In this document: piece after piece, positions 37,182 through 44,715 of the stretch
Position numbering within the stretch: position 1 is the first letter of the stretch
Layout of the letters: every line of letters starts with the position of its first letter
Source: Zhihengliuella sp. ISTPL4
GTDB taxonomy: Bacteria; Actinomycetota; Actinomycetes; Actinomycetales; Microbacteriaceae
Direction of reading: 5' to 3'
Length of the DNA: 64,000 nucleotides
Assembly: GCF_002848265.1 (NCBI RefSeq)
Contig: NZ_CP025422.1
Coordinates: 2,696,727-2,760,726, forward strand
Notes under the pieces: model-generated
Seen by the model: only the letters and a program-made list of their open reading frames with translations
Databases searched by the model: none
What the model was told of the DNA's origin: nothing
Position numbers and translations under genes: made by a program

Positions 37182-38891
37182 TCAGCGGTAGTCGCGGTCG
37201 CGGTGCTGCCGCGCCTCGTCGCCCGCGGCCACGCGGGCGCTCTCGCGCGCCCGCAGCTCGACGCGGCGGATCTTCCCGGAGATCGTCTTCGGCAGTTCGG
37301 GAACGAACTCGATGATCCGCACCCACAGGTGCGAGGAGAGCCTTTCGTGCGCGTAGCCGAACACGGCGCGCGCGGCGGCTGCCTCGTCCGCGCCCGCGTC
37401 CGGTGTCAGGCACACGTACGCCTTCGGCACCGCGAGGCGCGTGGGGTCGGGGCTGGGGATGACGGCCGCTTCGACCACGAGCTCGTGCTCCAGCAGCACG
37501 GACTCGAGCTCGAACGGTGAGATCTTGTAGTCGGAGGCCTTGAACACGTCATCGGAGCGTCCGATGTAGGTCAGGTAGCCGTCGGCGTCGCGCACGGCGA
37601 TGTCCCCGGTGTGATGGAAGCCCCCGGCCCGCGACTCCGCGGTCTTCTCCGGATCGTCGTAGTACCCCGCCATGAGGCCGAGGGGTGGCTGCGCGAGATC
37701 GAGCGCGATCTCGCCCTCGTCCTCCACGACCTCGCCGGTCGACGGGTCGAGCAGCACGACCGGGTATCCGGGCAGCGGACGGCCCATCGACCCGACCTTG
37801 ACGGTCTGCCCGGGGGAGTTGCCGATGCAGGCCGTCATCTCCGTCTGCCCGAAGCCGTCACGGATCGTGCCGCCCCACGCCTCGCGCACCCGGTCGATGA
37901 CCTCGGGGTTCAGCGGTTCGCCGGCGCCCACGAGCTCCCGCGGAGGGTGCGCGAGCCGGGAGAGGTCGGCCTGGATGAGCATGCGCCAGACCGTGGGCGG
38001 GGCGCAGAACGTCGAGACGTGGTGGGTGTCCATGACCTCCATGAGCGTGTTCGCGTCGAAGCGGTCGTAGTTGTAGACGAACACCGTCGCCTCGGCCAGG
38101 AACGGCGAGTAGAAGCTCGACCAGGCATGCTTGGCCCACCCGGGGGAGGAGATGTTGAGGTGCACGTCGTCCGGGCGCACCCCGAGCCACCACATCGTCG
38201 AGAGGTGGCCGACGGGGTAGGAGACGTGGGTGTGCTGCACGAGCTTCGGGCGGTTCGTCGTGCCGGAGGTGAAGTACAACAGCGCCGTGTCGCCGGCGGG
38301 CGTGGGGCCGTCCGGAACGAACTCCTCCGTGGTGGCGGCGGCATCCGCGAAGCGCTTCCAGCCCGAGGGCAGCGACGCGCCGACGCCGATCCGCAGGACC
38401 GCGGGGTCGATCCCCTCGAGGCGGTCGGCGAGGGCGCCGAGGGTGACGACGGCGCCGGCGCGGCCGTGCTCGATGCGGTACGCGAGGTCCGACGCCGACA
38501 GCAGCGTCGAGGTCGGGATCGACACCGCGCCCAGCTTCGTGATCGCGAGCATCACCTCCCACAGCTCGATCGTGTTGTTGAGCATGACGATCACGTGGTC
38601 GCCGCGGCCGATGCCGAGGCCGCGCAACCAGGCGGCGACCTGGTCGGAGCGGGCGGAGAGCTCCCCGTACGTCCAGGAGCGGAGGCTGAGGTCGGCCTCG
38701 ACGATCTGCACGGCCGGACGACCGGGGTTCTCTCCGGCGACGACGTCGAACCACTCGAGCGCGAAGTTGAATTCGGCGAGGTCCGGCCAGGTGAACTCGC
38801 GGCGCGCGGCGTCGTAGTCCGTGGCGTGCGTGAAGAGGAGGTCCCTCATCCCGCGGATCGCTTCGGTGGCGGGGGTGGCACGACGACTCAT
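37182..38891 (-). CDS. AMP-forming acyl-CoA synthetase, acetyl/butyryl type
   Basis: 569 residues of the ANL superfamily. The adenylate loop YFTSGTTNRPKLVQHTH, the GFGQTEMT motif, DIAVRDADGYLTYIGRSDDVFKASDYKI (partial) and the C-terminal catalytic Lys in LPKTISGKIRR are present. The N-terminal segment (FNFALEWFDVVAGENPGRPA) is typical of medium-chain (MACS-like) acyl-CoA synthetases. Start ATG 38891 has AAGGAG upstream; the frame extends to 38906. Lies beside an Lrp regulator on the same strand, 42 bases away. Confidence 0.92.
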   Translation of the reverse strand: MSRRATPATEAIRGMRDLLFTHATDYDAARREFTWPDLAEFNFALEWFDVVAGENPGRPAVQIVEADLSLRSWTYGELSARSDQVAAWLRGLGIGRGDHVIVMLNNTIELWEVMLAITKLGAVSIPTSTLLSASDLAYRIEHGRAGAVVTLGALADRLEGIDPAVLRIGVGASLPSGWKRFADAAATTEEFVPDGPTPAGDTALLYFTSGTTNRPKLVQHTHVSYPVGHLSTMWWLGVRPDDVHLNISSPGWAKHAWSSFYSPFLAEATVFVYNYDRFDANTLMEVMDTHHVSTFCAPPTVWRMLIQADLSRLAHPPRELVGAGEPLNPEVIDRVREAWGGTIRDGFGQTEMTACIGNSPGQTVKVGSMGRPLPGYPVVLLDPSTGEVVEDEGEIALDLAQPPLGLMAGYYDDPEKTAESRAGGFHHTGDIAVRDADGYLTYIGRSDDVFKASDYKISPFELESVLLEHELVVEAAVIPSPDPTRLAVPKAYVCLTPDAGADEAAAARAVFGYAHERLSSHLWVRIIEFVPELPKTISGKIRRVELRARESARVAAGDEARQHRDRDYR

Positions 38892-38933
38892 GGTGCTCCT
38901 TTGCAACGGCGTCCCTCCATCCTGCCCCCTCGT

Positions 38934-39401
38934 TCAGCGGGGGAGGAAACCCGTGCCGTCGCGGAGCTCGAACACGAGCTGGGTCTCGGTGCCGCGGACG
39001 ACGGGGTGCACGGTGATGTGCTCGAGCACGATGTCGCGCAGGGCGGTCGCATCCTGCACGGCCACGTGCACGAGGAAGTCGTCGACACCGGCGACGTGGA
39101 ACACCTGGAGCACGCGGGGGATCGCGGCGAGCGCGTCGAAGAGCGCCGTGACCTTGGGACCGGTGTGATGCGCGAGGCGGACCTTGATGATCGCCTGCAG
39201 CGGGTAGCCGAGGGCGGAGCCGTCGAGGCGGACGCGTGTGTCTCGGATCACACCCCGCTCCCGGAGTGCGCGGATCCGGTATGCGCAGGTGGACTCCGCG
39301 AGTCCGAGGCGGTGGGCCAGCGCCTTGTTGGTGACGGTCGCATCGCGGCTCAGGGCCGCGAGCAGCTCCAGATCGATCTCGTCGAGTTGCGCTTTCGCCA
39401 A
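38934..39401 (-). CDS. Lrp/AsnC-family regulator
   Basis: 155 residues. Helix-turn-helix VTNKALAHRLGLAESTCAYRIRALRERGVI, then the RAM effector domain with IIKVRLAHHTG and VAGVDDFLVHVAV. Divergent from a Cys/Met-metabolism PLP enzyme; the 112-base gap is AT-richer than average and contains the pair TTGCACAGAA ... TTCTGTTGCA. It probably controls that enzyme in response to an amino acid. Confidence 0.93.
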   Translation of the reverse strand: MAKAQLDEIDLELLAALSRDATVTNKALAHRLGLAESTCAYRIRALRERGVIRDTRVRLDGSALGYPLQAIIKVRLAHHTGPKVTALFDALAAIPRVLQVFHVAGVDDFLVHVAVQDATALRDIVLEHITVHPVVRGTETQLVFELRDGTGFLPR

Positions 39402-39513
39402 CGTGTCCTCCTCGATGCGATCGGATGTTGCACAGAATAGCGAGAATGAGTGATTCGGCGAGTTGTTCTGTTGCAGACCAGCAAAAGTACTGCGATTCCG
39501 TCAGCGTGGAGGG

Positions 39514-40752
39514 ATGACCGCACCGCTGAACCCCGACACCGTCGCCGTCCACAGCGGCCGTGCCGACCTCGAGGCGCTCGGGGTCCACGCTCTGCCGATC
39601 GACCTCTCCACGACCAACCCGCTTCCCGACGTCGAGCGCGGCGGCGACTCGTACGAGGCGATGGCCACCGGGGGGCGCCCGCCGCAGGACGGCAGCATGG
39701 TCTACGCGCGGCTCTGGAATCCGACGGTCGCGCGCTTCGAGGACGCCCTCGCCGAGCTGGAGCACGCGGAGGCCGCCGTCGCCTTCGGTTCCGGGATGGC
39801 GGCCATGACCGCCGTGATCCTCGCGCACACCGGCGCCACGGGGGCGCGGCACGTCGTGGCGGTCCGCCCGCTCTACGGCGGCACCGACCACCTGCTGGGG
39901 TCCGGGCTGCTCGGCGTGGAAACGACGTACTGCCGCCCCGATGAGGTCGCGGCCGCCCTGCGTCCCGACACCGGGCTCGTCGTCGTGGAGACGCCGGCGA
40001 ACCCGACCCTCGAGGTCGCGGACATCGCCGAGGTCGTGCGGCAGGCGGAGAGCGTGCCGGTGGTCGTCGACAACACGTTCGCGACCCCCGTGCTGCAGAA
40101 CCCCATCGACCACGGCGCGGCGATGTCGCTGCACAGCGCCACCAAATACCTCGGCGGCCACGGTGATGTCATCGCCGGCGTCGTCGCCTGTGACGAGACG
40201 ACCGCGGAGGCGCTGCGTCGCGTGCGTGCGGTGACCGGGGGGCTCCTGCACCCGCTCGGCGCGTACCTGCTCCACCGCGGTCTCACGACCCTGCCGGTCC
40301 GCGTGCGGCACCAGCAGGAGAGCGCTCGTCGCATCGTGCAGTGGCTGGTCGATCGGCCCGAGGTCGCCGAGGTCTTCTATCCCGGGCTCGATGGGGATCC
40401 GCGTGGCATCCTCGAACGGCAGCTCCGCGGGCCCGGGGCGATGATCGCCCTGCGGGTGCGTGGTGGCTACACGGCGGCCGCGGCGGTGGCCGGGGCGACC
40501 CGCCTCTTCACGCACGCCGTGTCGCTCGGGGGCGTGGACTCCCTCATCCAGCACCCCGCCGCGCTCACGCACCGTCCGGTCCCTGCGGAGGCGCGTCCCG
40601 CCGCCGACGTCCTGCGTCTGTCCATCGGCCTCGAGGACGTCGACGATCTCCTCGCCGACCTCGCGACCGCCTTCGCCACTCTCGCCGACCCACCCCTTTC
40701 CGCGCGACCCACCCCGGAAAGTGCGTCACAAACGGGGGTGGCTCGCACGTAA
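39514..40752 (+). CDS. Cys/Met-metabolism PLP-dependent lyase (cystathionine gamma-lyase type)
   Basis: 412 residues. The family is marked by DTVAVHSGRADLE, YARLWNPTVARFEDALAELE, AFGSGMAAMTA, VVVDNTFATPVLQNPIDHGA and the PLP Lys211 in HSATKYLGGHGDV. Such enzymes make or break C-S bonds (cystathionine gamma-lyase, methionine gamma-lyase, O-acetylhomoserine sulfhydrylase). The exact reaction is open. GGAGG precedes the ATG. The last about 23 residues (DPPLSARPTPESASQTGVART) are not family-like and are encoded by the palindromic repeat at 40684, so the stop codon lies inside a repeat. Confidence 0.88.
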   Translation: MTAPLNPDTVAVHSGRADLEALGVHALPIDLSTTNPLPDVERGGDSYEAMATGGRPPQDGSMVYARLWNPTVARFEDALAELEHAEAAVAFGSGMAAMTAVILAHTGATGARHVVAVRPLYGGTDHLLGSGLLGVETTYCRPDEVAAALRPDTGLVVVETPANPTLEVADIAEVVRQAESVPVVVDNTFATPVLQNPIDHGAAMSLHSATKYLGGHGDVIAGVVACDETTAEALRRVRAVTGGLLHPLGAYLLHRGLTTLPVRVRHQQESARRIVQWLVDRPEVAEVFYPGLDGDPRGILERQLRGPGAMIALRVRGGYTAAAAVAGATRLFTHAVSLGGVDSLIQHPAALTHRPVPAEARPAADVLRLSIGLEDVDDLLADLATAFATLADPPLSARPTPESASQTGVART

Positions 40753-40766
40753 GGGGGTGGGTCGAC
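40684..40766. repeat. composite palindrome, type A copy 1
   Basis: The left arm GCCGACCCACCCC at 40684 and the right arm AAGGGGGTGGGTCGAC (40751-40766) bracket an inner CGACCCACCCC ... GGGGGTGGC pair and the string AAAGTGCGTCAC. It shares AAAGTGCGTCAC and CGTAAGGGGGTGGGTCGAC with the copy at 42315. It overlaps the 3' end of the PLP lyase. Confidence 0.7.
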
Positions 40767-40902
40767 GATTGTGCGAGAGTGACAAGAAACTGAGTCTCGG
40801 GTGATGTGGGACTTGGTTCCTGGCGGCAAAACCGGGGGGTCGCGGAGAGGGCGGGCCTACAGTCGCGGGTGGCAACGACGCCACTGACCTCGGGAGTCCT
40901 CA

Positions 40903-42309
40903 ATGACGAGTGAAAAGACCCACGCGCACGGCCTCGGCATGCGCATCGCCGTGATCGTCCTCAGCCTTCTGCTGGCGGCGATGGTGCTGCTGTTCTTCGC
41001 CACGATGAGCAAGGTGTCCGCGGGTGCTGCGGAGCTCGCGGACGGCACGACCACCGCGCAGGGGGGATCCTCGGACCTCGCCGCAGGAGCCGCCGACCTC
41101 GCCGCGGGAGCCGACGAGCTGGCCGCGGGCACGCAGGATCTCGCCGCAGGCACCGCGACGGCGCAGCAGGGATCGGCGAAGCTCAGTGACGGCGCGACGA
41201 CCGCCGCCGCGGGCGCCGCTACGCTCGCGGAGGGCGCGACCACTCTCGCCGCGGGAGCCGCCACCGCTCTCGACGGTGCGGGACGGGTGAGCGGCGGCGC
41301 GCAGTCGGCGCTCGCCGGATCGCAGGAGTTGGCGGCGAGGATGGCGGCAGCAGATGCCGGGGCTCGACAGCTCGTCGACGGCGCGACCACTCTCGCCGCG
41401 GGGGTCGCCGGCGCCCACCGGTACGCGAACGGCGTGCTCGAGGGTGCGACGACCCTGAGCACCACGCTGCGCGCCGGAGTGAGCGCCGACGTGCAGAAGC
41501 TCGCCCATCCGGAGACGAAGACGCTGCTGACGGGCGTCGCCACGAGCGCTCCCGGCAATGCGCGGACGCTCGCCGCTGGCCTCCACGGGCTCCTCGCCGC
41601 ACACCCTGACGACGTGCAGCTCCAGCAGCTCGCGACGCTCGCCGCCGTCGTCGAGAAGCAGGTCGGGGCGCTGGCCGCCCCCGCCGCGGCCGCACCGGCG
41701 CTCGCCCAGGGGCTCATCGGCGCTGCCGACGGCTCCGCTCGCGTCACGGCCGGCGTCGGTGCGCTCATCAACGGAGACTCCACGAAGGGGTGGCCGGGGA
41801 CCGTGGTGCTGGTCTCCCCGCAGGGCGCTCCCGCCCTGGTCGCCGGAGCGCAGACGCTGCAGGACGGCACCTCCCGTCTCGCGGCAGGCGCGGCGGATCT
41901 CTCGTCCGGGCTGCAGACCCTCTCGACCGGAGCATCATCGCTGTACTCCGGAACCGCGGAGCTGAGCGCCGGCGCGGCGCGGCTCGACGAGGGCGCCGGG
42001 TCTCTGGCCACGGGCGTCGGCGCGCTGCAGTCGGGTGCCGGCGACCTCCGGTCCGGGATGACCGACCTCCGTACCGGCGCCGACGCGGTCGCCGAGGGGT
42101 CCGGCACCCTCGCGGCCGGAAGCGCGAAGCTCGACGCGGGCGCCGCGGACCTCGCGGCCGGCAACGGGCGCATCGCCGACGGCTCCGGCACCCTCGCGAC
42201 GGCGACGGCGGGCGCCGCGCCGTCTCTGCTCCCGTGGATCCTCGGGATCGGTCTGGTCGGCCTGATCGCGATCGGCTTCTGGATCGGCCACCGCGTCACC
42301 CACCGCTGA
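40903..42309 (+). CDS. heptad-repeat (xxxLxxG) membrane protein
   Basis: 468 residues. One membrane helix near the N-terminus (about 13-34), then about 390 residues dominated by seven-residue units of the type G-A-x-x-L-A-A, e.g. LAAGAADLAAGADELAAGTQ, and a C-terminal membrane helix (PWILGIGLVGLIAIGFWIG). These X-X-X-Leu-X-X-Gly repeats also occur in YhgE/Pip (phage infection protein) and RND-associated proteins, but the ABC-2-type membrane domain of YhgE is absent. The extracytoplasmic repeats should form long helices. Function unknown. It stands alone between two type A palindromes. Confidence 0.82.
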   Translation: MTSEKTHAHGLGMRIAVIVLSLLLAAMVLLFFATMSKVSAGAAELADGTTTAQGGSSDLAAGAADLAAGADELAAGTQDLAAGTATAQQGSAKLSDGATTAAAGAATLAEGATTLAAGAATALDGAGRVSGGAQSALAGSQELAARMAAADAGARQLVDGATTLAAGVAGAHRYANGVLEGATTLSTTLRAGVSADVQKLAHPETKTLLTGVATSAPGNARTLAAGLHGLLAAHPDDVQLQQLATLAAVVEKQVGALAAPAAAAPALAQGLIGAADGSARVTAGVGALINGDSTKGWPGTVVLVSPQGAPALVAGAQTLQDGTSRLAAGAADLSSGLQTLSTGASSLYSGTAELSAGAARLDEGAGSLATGVGALQSGAGDLRSGMTDLRTGADAVAEGSGTLAAGSAKLDAGAADLAAGNGRIADGSGTLATATAGAAPSLLPWILGIGLVGLIAIGFWIGHRVTHR

Positions 42310-42314
42310 CCGTC

Positions 42315-42397
42315 GTCGACCCACCCCCTTCCGTGCGCCCCACCCCCCAAAGTGCGTCACGTAAGGGGGTGGGTCGACCTCAAGGGGGTGGGTCGGC
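42315..42397. repeat. composite palindrome, type A copy 2
   Basis: GTCGACCCACCCCCTT (42315-42330) pairs perfectly with AAGGGGGTGGGTCGAC (42363-42378), 16 bp; a third arm AAGGGGGTGGGTCGGC follows at 42382-42397. It lies between the convergent heptad-repeat protein and thioesterase genes and probably terminates both. Confidence 0.72.
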
Positions 42398-42406
42398 GAG
42401 TGCGGA

Positions 42407-42877
42407 TCAGCGCTTCGGGAGGGGGATCGTGCCGGTCGCGATGCGCTCGGTGGGCATGCGGTCGCGGTCGTAGGTGATCTCGTCATAGCCGTGCGGGGTG
42501 GGCAGGCCGTCCTCGCCGATGCTGACGAACACGATCTCGTCGATGGTGAGGATGCGCTTGCGCGTGATCATGTTGCGAGCGACGGCCCGCATCGTGAGCG
42601 AGGTGGTGCCGAAACGGGTGGCCTGCAGCCCGATCTCGATGAGGTCGCCCTGCACCGCCGACGCCTCGAACGTGATCGCGGAGATGTGCCGGGTGACGAC
42701 GCGGTAGTTGCCGAGCTGCACGATCGCGTAGATCGCGGCCTCCTCGTCGATCCACTTCAACAGGCTCCCGCCGAACAGCGTGCCGTTCGCGTTGAGGTCC
42801 TCCGGGCGCACCCACTTGCGGGTGCGGAAGTTCAGGCCGTCCTCGGACTGCCATGCGGGTGCTTTCTGTTTCGCCAT
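42407..42877 (-). CDS. hotdog-fold acyl-CoA thioesterase
   Basis: 156 residues with the single-domain YciA/BACH-like hotdog fold: LNANGTLFGGSLLKWIDEEAAIYA (partial) is the helix carrying the catalytic Asn/Asp, followed by HISAITFEASAVQGDLIEIG. It hydrolyses acyl-CoA thioesters. The C-terminal region is basic. Divergent from the clpP pair by 136 bases. Confidence 0.92.
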   Translation of the reverse strand: MAKQKAPAWQSEDGLNFRTRKWVRPEDLNANGTLFGGSLLKWIDEEAAIYAIVQLGNYRVVTRHISAITFEASAVQGDLIEIGLQATRFGTTSLTMRAVARNMITRKRILTIDEIVFVSIGEDGLPTPHGYDEITYDRDRMPTERIATGTIPLPKR

Positions 42878-42957
42878 GCCCCGAGGCTAGGCGGGTCGTG
42901 CGTCGGCGGTGTTACGCCGCGTTTTCCAGCGGGTGCACGCGCCGCCGCCCACAGCGG

Positions 42958-42974
42958 ATCTGCTCCGGGCGGAT
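42958..42974 (+). promoter_or_regulatory. imperfect PopR-like box before the clpP pair
   Basis: ATCTGCTCCGGGCGGAT matches the Streptomyces PopR box as I recall it (TTCTGCC-3N-GGCAGAA) at 10 of 14 fixed positions. It sits 39 bases upstream of the first clpP start, about the same distance as the stronger copy in front of the regulator gene. Confidence 0.35.
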
Positions 42975-43013
42975 TCGCTCCCGCGGTCGCAGCGGGAGCC
43001 GGATGCTGGGGTC

Positions 43014-43628
43014 ATGAGCGAAGACAACCCTCTCCCGCAGTTCGGCCCGGAAGCCCGGCGCGCCCTGTTCCACGAGCGGGTGCTCGTCCTCGACGGCGCC
43101 CTCGACGACGACAACGGCACCCTGCTGATGACGCAGCTCCTCAGCCTCTCCGCCGAGGACCCGGCGGCGGACATCGCCCTCTGGATCCACTCACCCGGCG
43201 GATCCGTACCGTCGATGCTGGCGATCCGCGACCTCATGCGGATCATCCCGAACGACGTCTCCACCCTCGCCCTCGGCCTCGCCTGCAGTGCGGGGCAGTT
43301 CCTGCTCTCCGCGGGGACGAAGGGCAAGCGGCGCGCGTTGCCGCACGCGCGCATCCTCATGCACCAGGGGTCGGCCGGCATCGGCGGATCGGCGGTGGAG
43401 ATCGAGGCGCAGGCCGACGACCTCCGGCACATGCGCGACACCGTCCTCGGGCTGATCGCGGACGACACCGGCCAGCCGATCGTGCGGATCTTCGAGGACT
43501 CGCTGCACGACCGCTGGTACACCGCCGCCGAGGCGCAGGGGTACGGGTTCATCGATGAGATCGTGCAGTCCGCGGCGGAGATCATGCCGCGTCGTCGTGC
43601 GCGCGTGGGGCTGGGGGCGGACGCATGA
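43014..43628 (+). CDS. ClpP-family serine protease subunit, catalytic triad intact
   Basis: 204 residues. ClpP peptidase chambers degrade proteins fed by ClpX/ClpC. The Ser92 nucleophile is in LACSAGQFLLSAG, His117 in RILMHQGSAG and Asp166 in LHDRWYTAAEAQGYGFID, so the triad is complete. The chain lacks the longer N-terminal processing region of housekeeping ClpP2. The ATG at 43014 is preceded by GCTGGGG. It overlaps the second gene by ATGA (43625-43628), implying a 1:1 partner. Housekeeping clpP1P2 are expected elsewhere with clpX; this looks like an accessory pair. Confidence 0.9.
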   Translation: MSEDNPLPQFGPEARRALFHERVLVLDGALDDDNGTLLMTQLLSLSAEDPAADIALWIHSPGGSVPSMLAIRDLMRIIPNDVSTLALGLACSAGQFLLSAGTKGKRRALPHARILMHQGSAGIGGSAVEIEAQADDLRHMRDTVLGLIADDTGQPIVRIFEDSLHDRWYTAAEAQGYGFIDEIVQSAAEIMPRRRARVGLGADA

Positions 43629-44227
43629 GCAGCTACACGATCCCGAACGTCATCGCGCAGCATCCGCGCGGCGAGCGCGTCATGGACGTGTACTCGCATC
43701 TGCTCGCTGAGCGCGTCATCTATCTCGGCACCGGCATCGACGCGGGAGTCGCGAACGCCCTCATCGCGCAGCTGCTGCACCTCGACGCGGACAGCCCGGA
43801 GACCGGCGTCCAGTTCTACATCAACAGCGAGGGCGGCGACCCCGGTGCCGCCCTGGCGATCTATGACACCATGCAGCACATCCGTCCCCGGATCGCGACG
43901 ACGTGCGTCGGGCAGGCCATCGGCCCGGCGGCGCTGCTCGTGGCGGCGGGAGCGCCGGGGGAGCGGGCGGCCCTCGCCCACGCGCGCATCGTGCTGCATC
44001 AGCCGGCCGGGCAGTCGCGCGGCGCCATCCCGGACCTCATCCTCGCGGCCGACGAGGTCGTGCGGGTGCGCGCGGACATGGAGACGATCCTGGGTCGGCA
44101 CACCGGCCGCTCCCTCGCGGAGCTCCGCGCCGACACCGACCGCGACCGGGTCTTCACGGCTGCCGCCGCTCTCGAGTACGGCCTCATCGACACCGTGCTC
44201 GGCCCCCGCGATCCGGATGCACGATGA
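43625..44227 (+). CDS. ClpP-family subunit lacking the catalytic serine
   Basis: 200 residues, clearly ClpP-like: YINSEGGDPGAALAIYDTMQ, HARIVLHQPAGQ with the His, and DTDRDRVFTAAAALEYGLID with the Asp. Where active ClpPs have G-x-A-x-S-(M/A)-G, this one reads G96-Q-A-I-G100-P-A, so the nucleophilic Ser is Gly100. It should be unable to hydrolyse peptides and resembles, in function only, the ClpR subunits of cyanobacteria and plastids. It probably forms a mixed barrel with the intact subunit encoded just upstream (4-base overlap). Confidence 0.88.
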   Translation: MSSYTIPNVIAQHPRGERVMDVYSHLLAERVIYLGTGIDAGVANALIAQLLHLDADSPETGVQFYINSEGGDPGAALAIYDTMQHIRPRIATTCVGQAIGPAALLVAAGAPGERAALAHARIVLHQPAGQSRGAIPDLILAADEVVRVRADMETILGRHTGRSLAELRADTDRDRVFTAAAALEYGLIDTVLGPRDPDAR

Positions 44228-44232
44228 GGTGA

Positions 44233-44271
44233 CGGGTGCACGACCGGTTCCGGGAATCCGTCGTGCACCCG
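44233..44271. terminator. hairpin between clpP pair and its regulator
   Basis: CGGGTGCACGA (44233-44243) pairs perfectly with TCGTGCACCCG (44261-44271); a third unit TCGTGCA follows at 44280-44286. It lies just past the clpP stop and before the convergent regulator stop, fitting a bidirectional terminator. Confidence 0.6.
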
Positions 44272-44303
44272 GACTCCGGTCGTGCAGGTGAACGCGGACG
44301 GGG

Positions 44304-44654
44304 TCAGGCGGCGAGGGCGAAGGCGCCGCGGGAGGCGGGCACCGCAGCCGCGGCGGGGGCGGCCTGACGCAGCTCGTCCGCGACCGCGCTCGTGAGCTCG
44401 ATGAGGGTGGCGTCCAGGGCTCCGGCTATCGCGGCGATCATCTCGCTGGACGGCTCCTTCCGCCCGCGCTCGACTTCGGAGAGGTACTGCGGTGAGACCC
44501 CGGCCTTCTCCGCGGTCTCGGTGAGCGTCTCGCCGCGGTCATGACGCCGTCGCCGGAGCTGATCGCCGAGCAGCTCGCGCCAGAGTGGTTCTGGGCCGTT
44601 CGACGGCGGACGGACGGGACGCGGGGCGCGGGGGAACGGGACGATGTCGGCCAT
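44304..44654 (-). CDS. PopR/ClgR-like XRE activator
   Basis: 116 residues. The helix-turn-helix and flanks (LLGDQLRRRRHDRGETLTETA; AGVSPQYLSEVERGRKEPSSE; IAAIAGALDATLIEL) match the ClgR/PopR group, which activate clp genes in actinobacteria. The C-terminus ends ALAA, the same final residues as the ssrA tag and as ClgR/PopR, which are themselves degraded by ClpP. It is convergent with the clpP pair. An exact 21-bp palindrome resembling the PopR box lies 38 bases upstream. I read it as the dedicated activator of the accessory clpP pair; a role in wider Clp control is also possible. Confidence 0.85.
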   Translation of the reverse strand: MADIVPFPRAPRPVRPPSNGPEPLWRELLGDQLRRRRHDRGETLTETAEKAGVSPQYLSEVERGRKEPSSEMIAAIAGALDATLIELTSAVADELRQAAPAAAAVPASRGAFALAA

Positions 44655-44691
44655 GCCTCACGATAAGCCGCCACCTGCGGAGCGATCGAGA

Positions 44692-44712
44692 CGTTCTGCT
44701 CAGAGCAGAACG
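44692..44712. promoter_or_regulatory. 21-bp palindrome matching the PopR box
   Basis: Arms CGTTCTGCTC (44692-44701) and GAGCAGAACG (44703-44712) are exact complements around a single A. The core TTCTGCT-CAG-AGCAGAA differs from the recalled Streptomyces site TTCTGCC-3N-GGCAGAA by one position in each arm. It lies 38 bases before the PopR-like start and 4 bases after the marR stop, so it could also act in ending the marR message. Confidence 0.62.
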
Positions 44713-44715
44713 CGG

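Noticed and set aside
42225..42300. LPxTG-like sorting signal at the end of the heptad-repeat protein (LPWILG).
   Set aside because: The motif lacks Thr-Gly in the right place and the following helix ends the protein as a normal membrane anchor.
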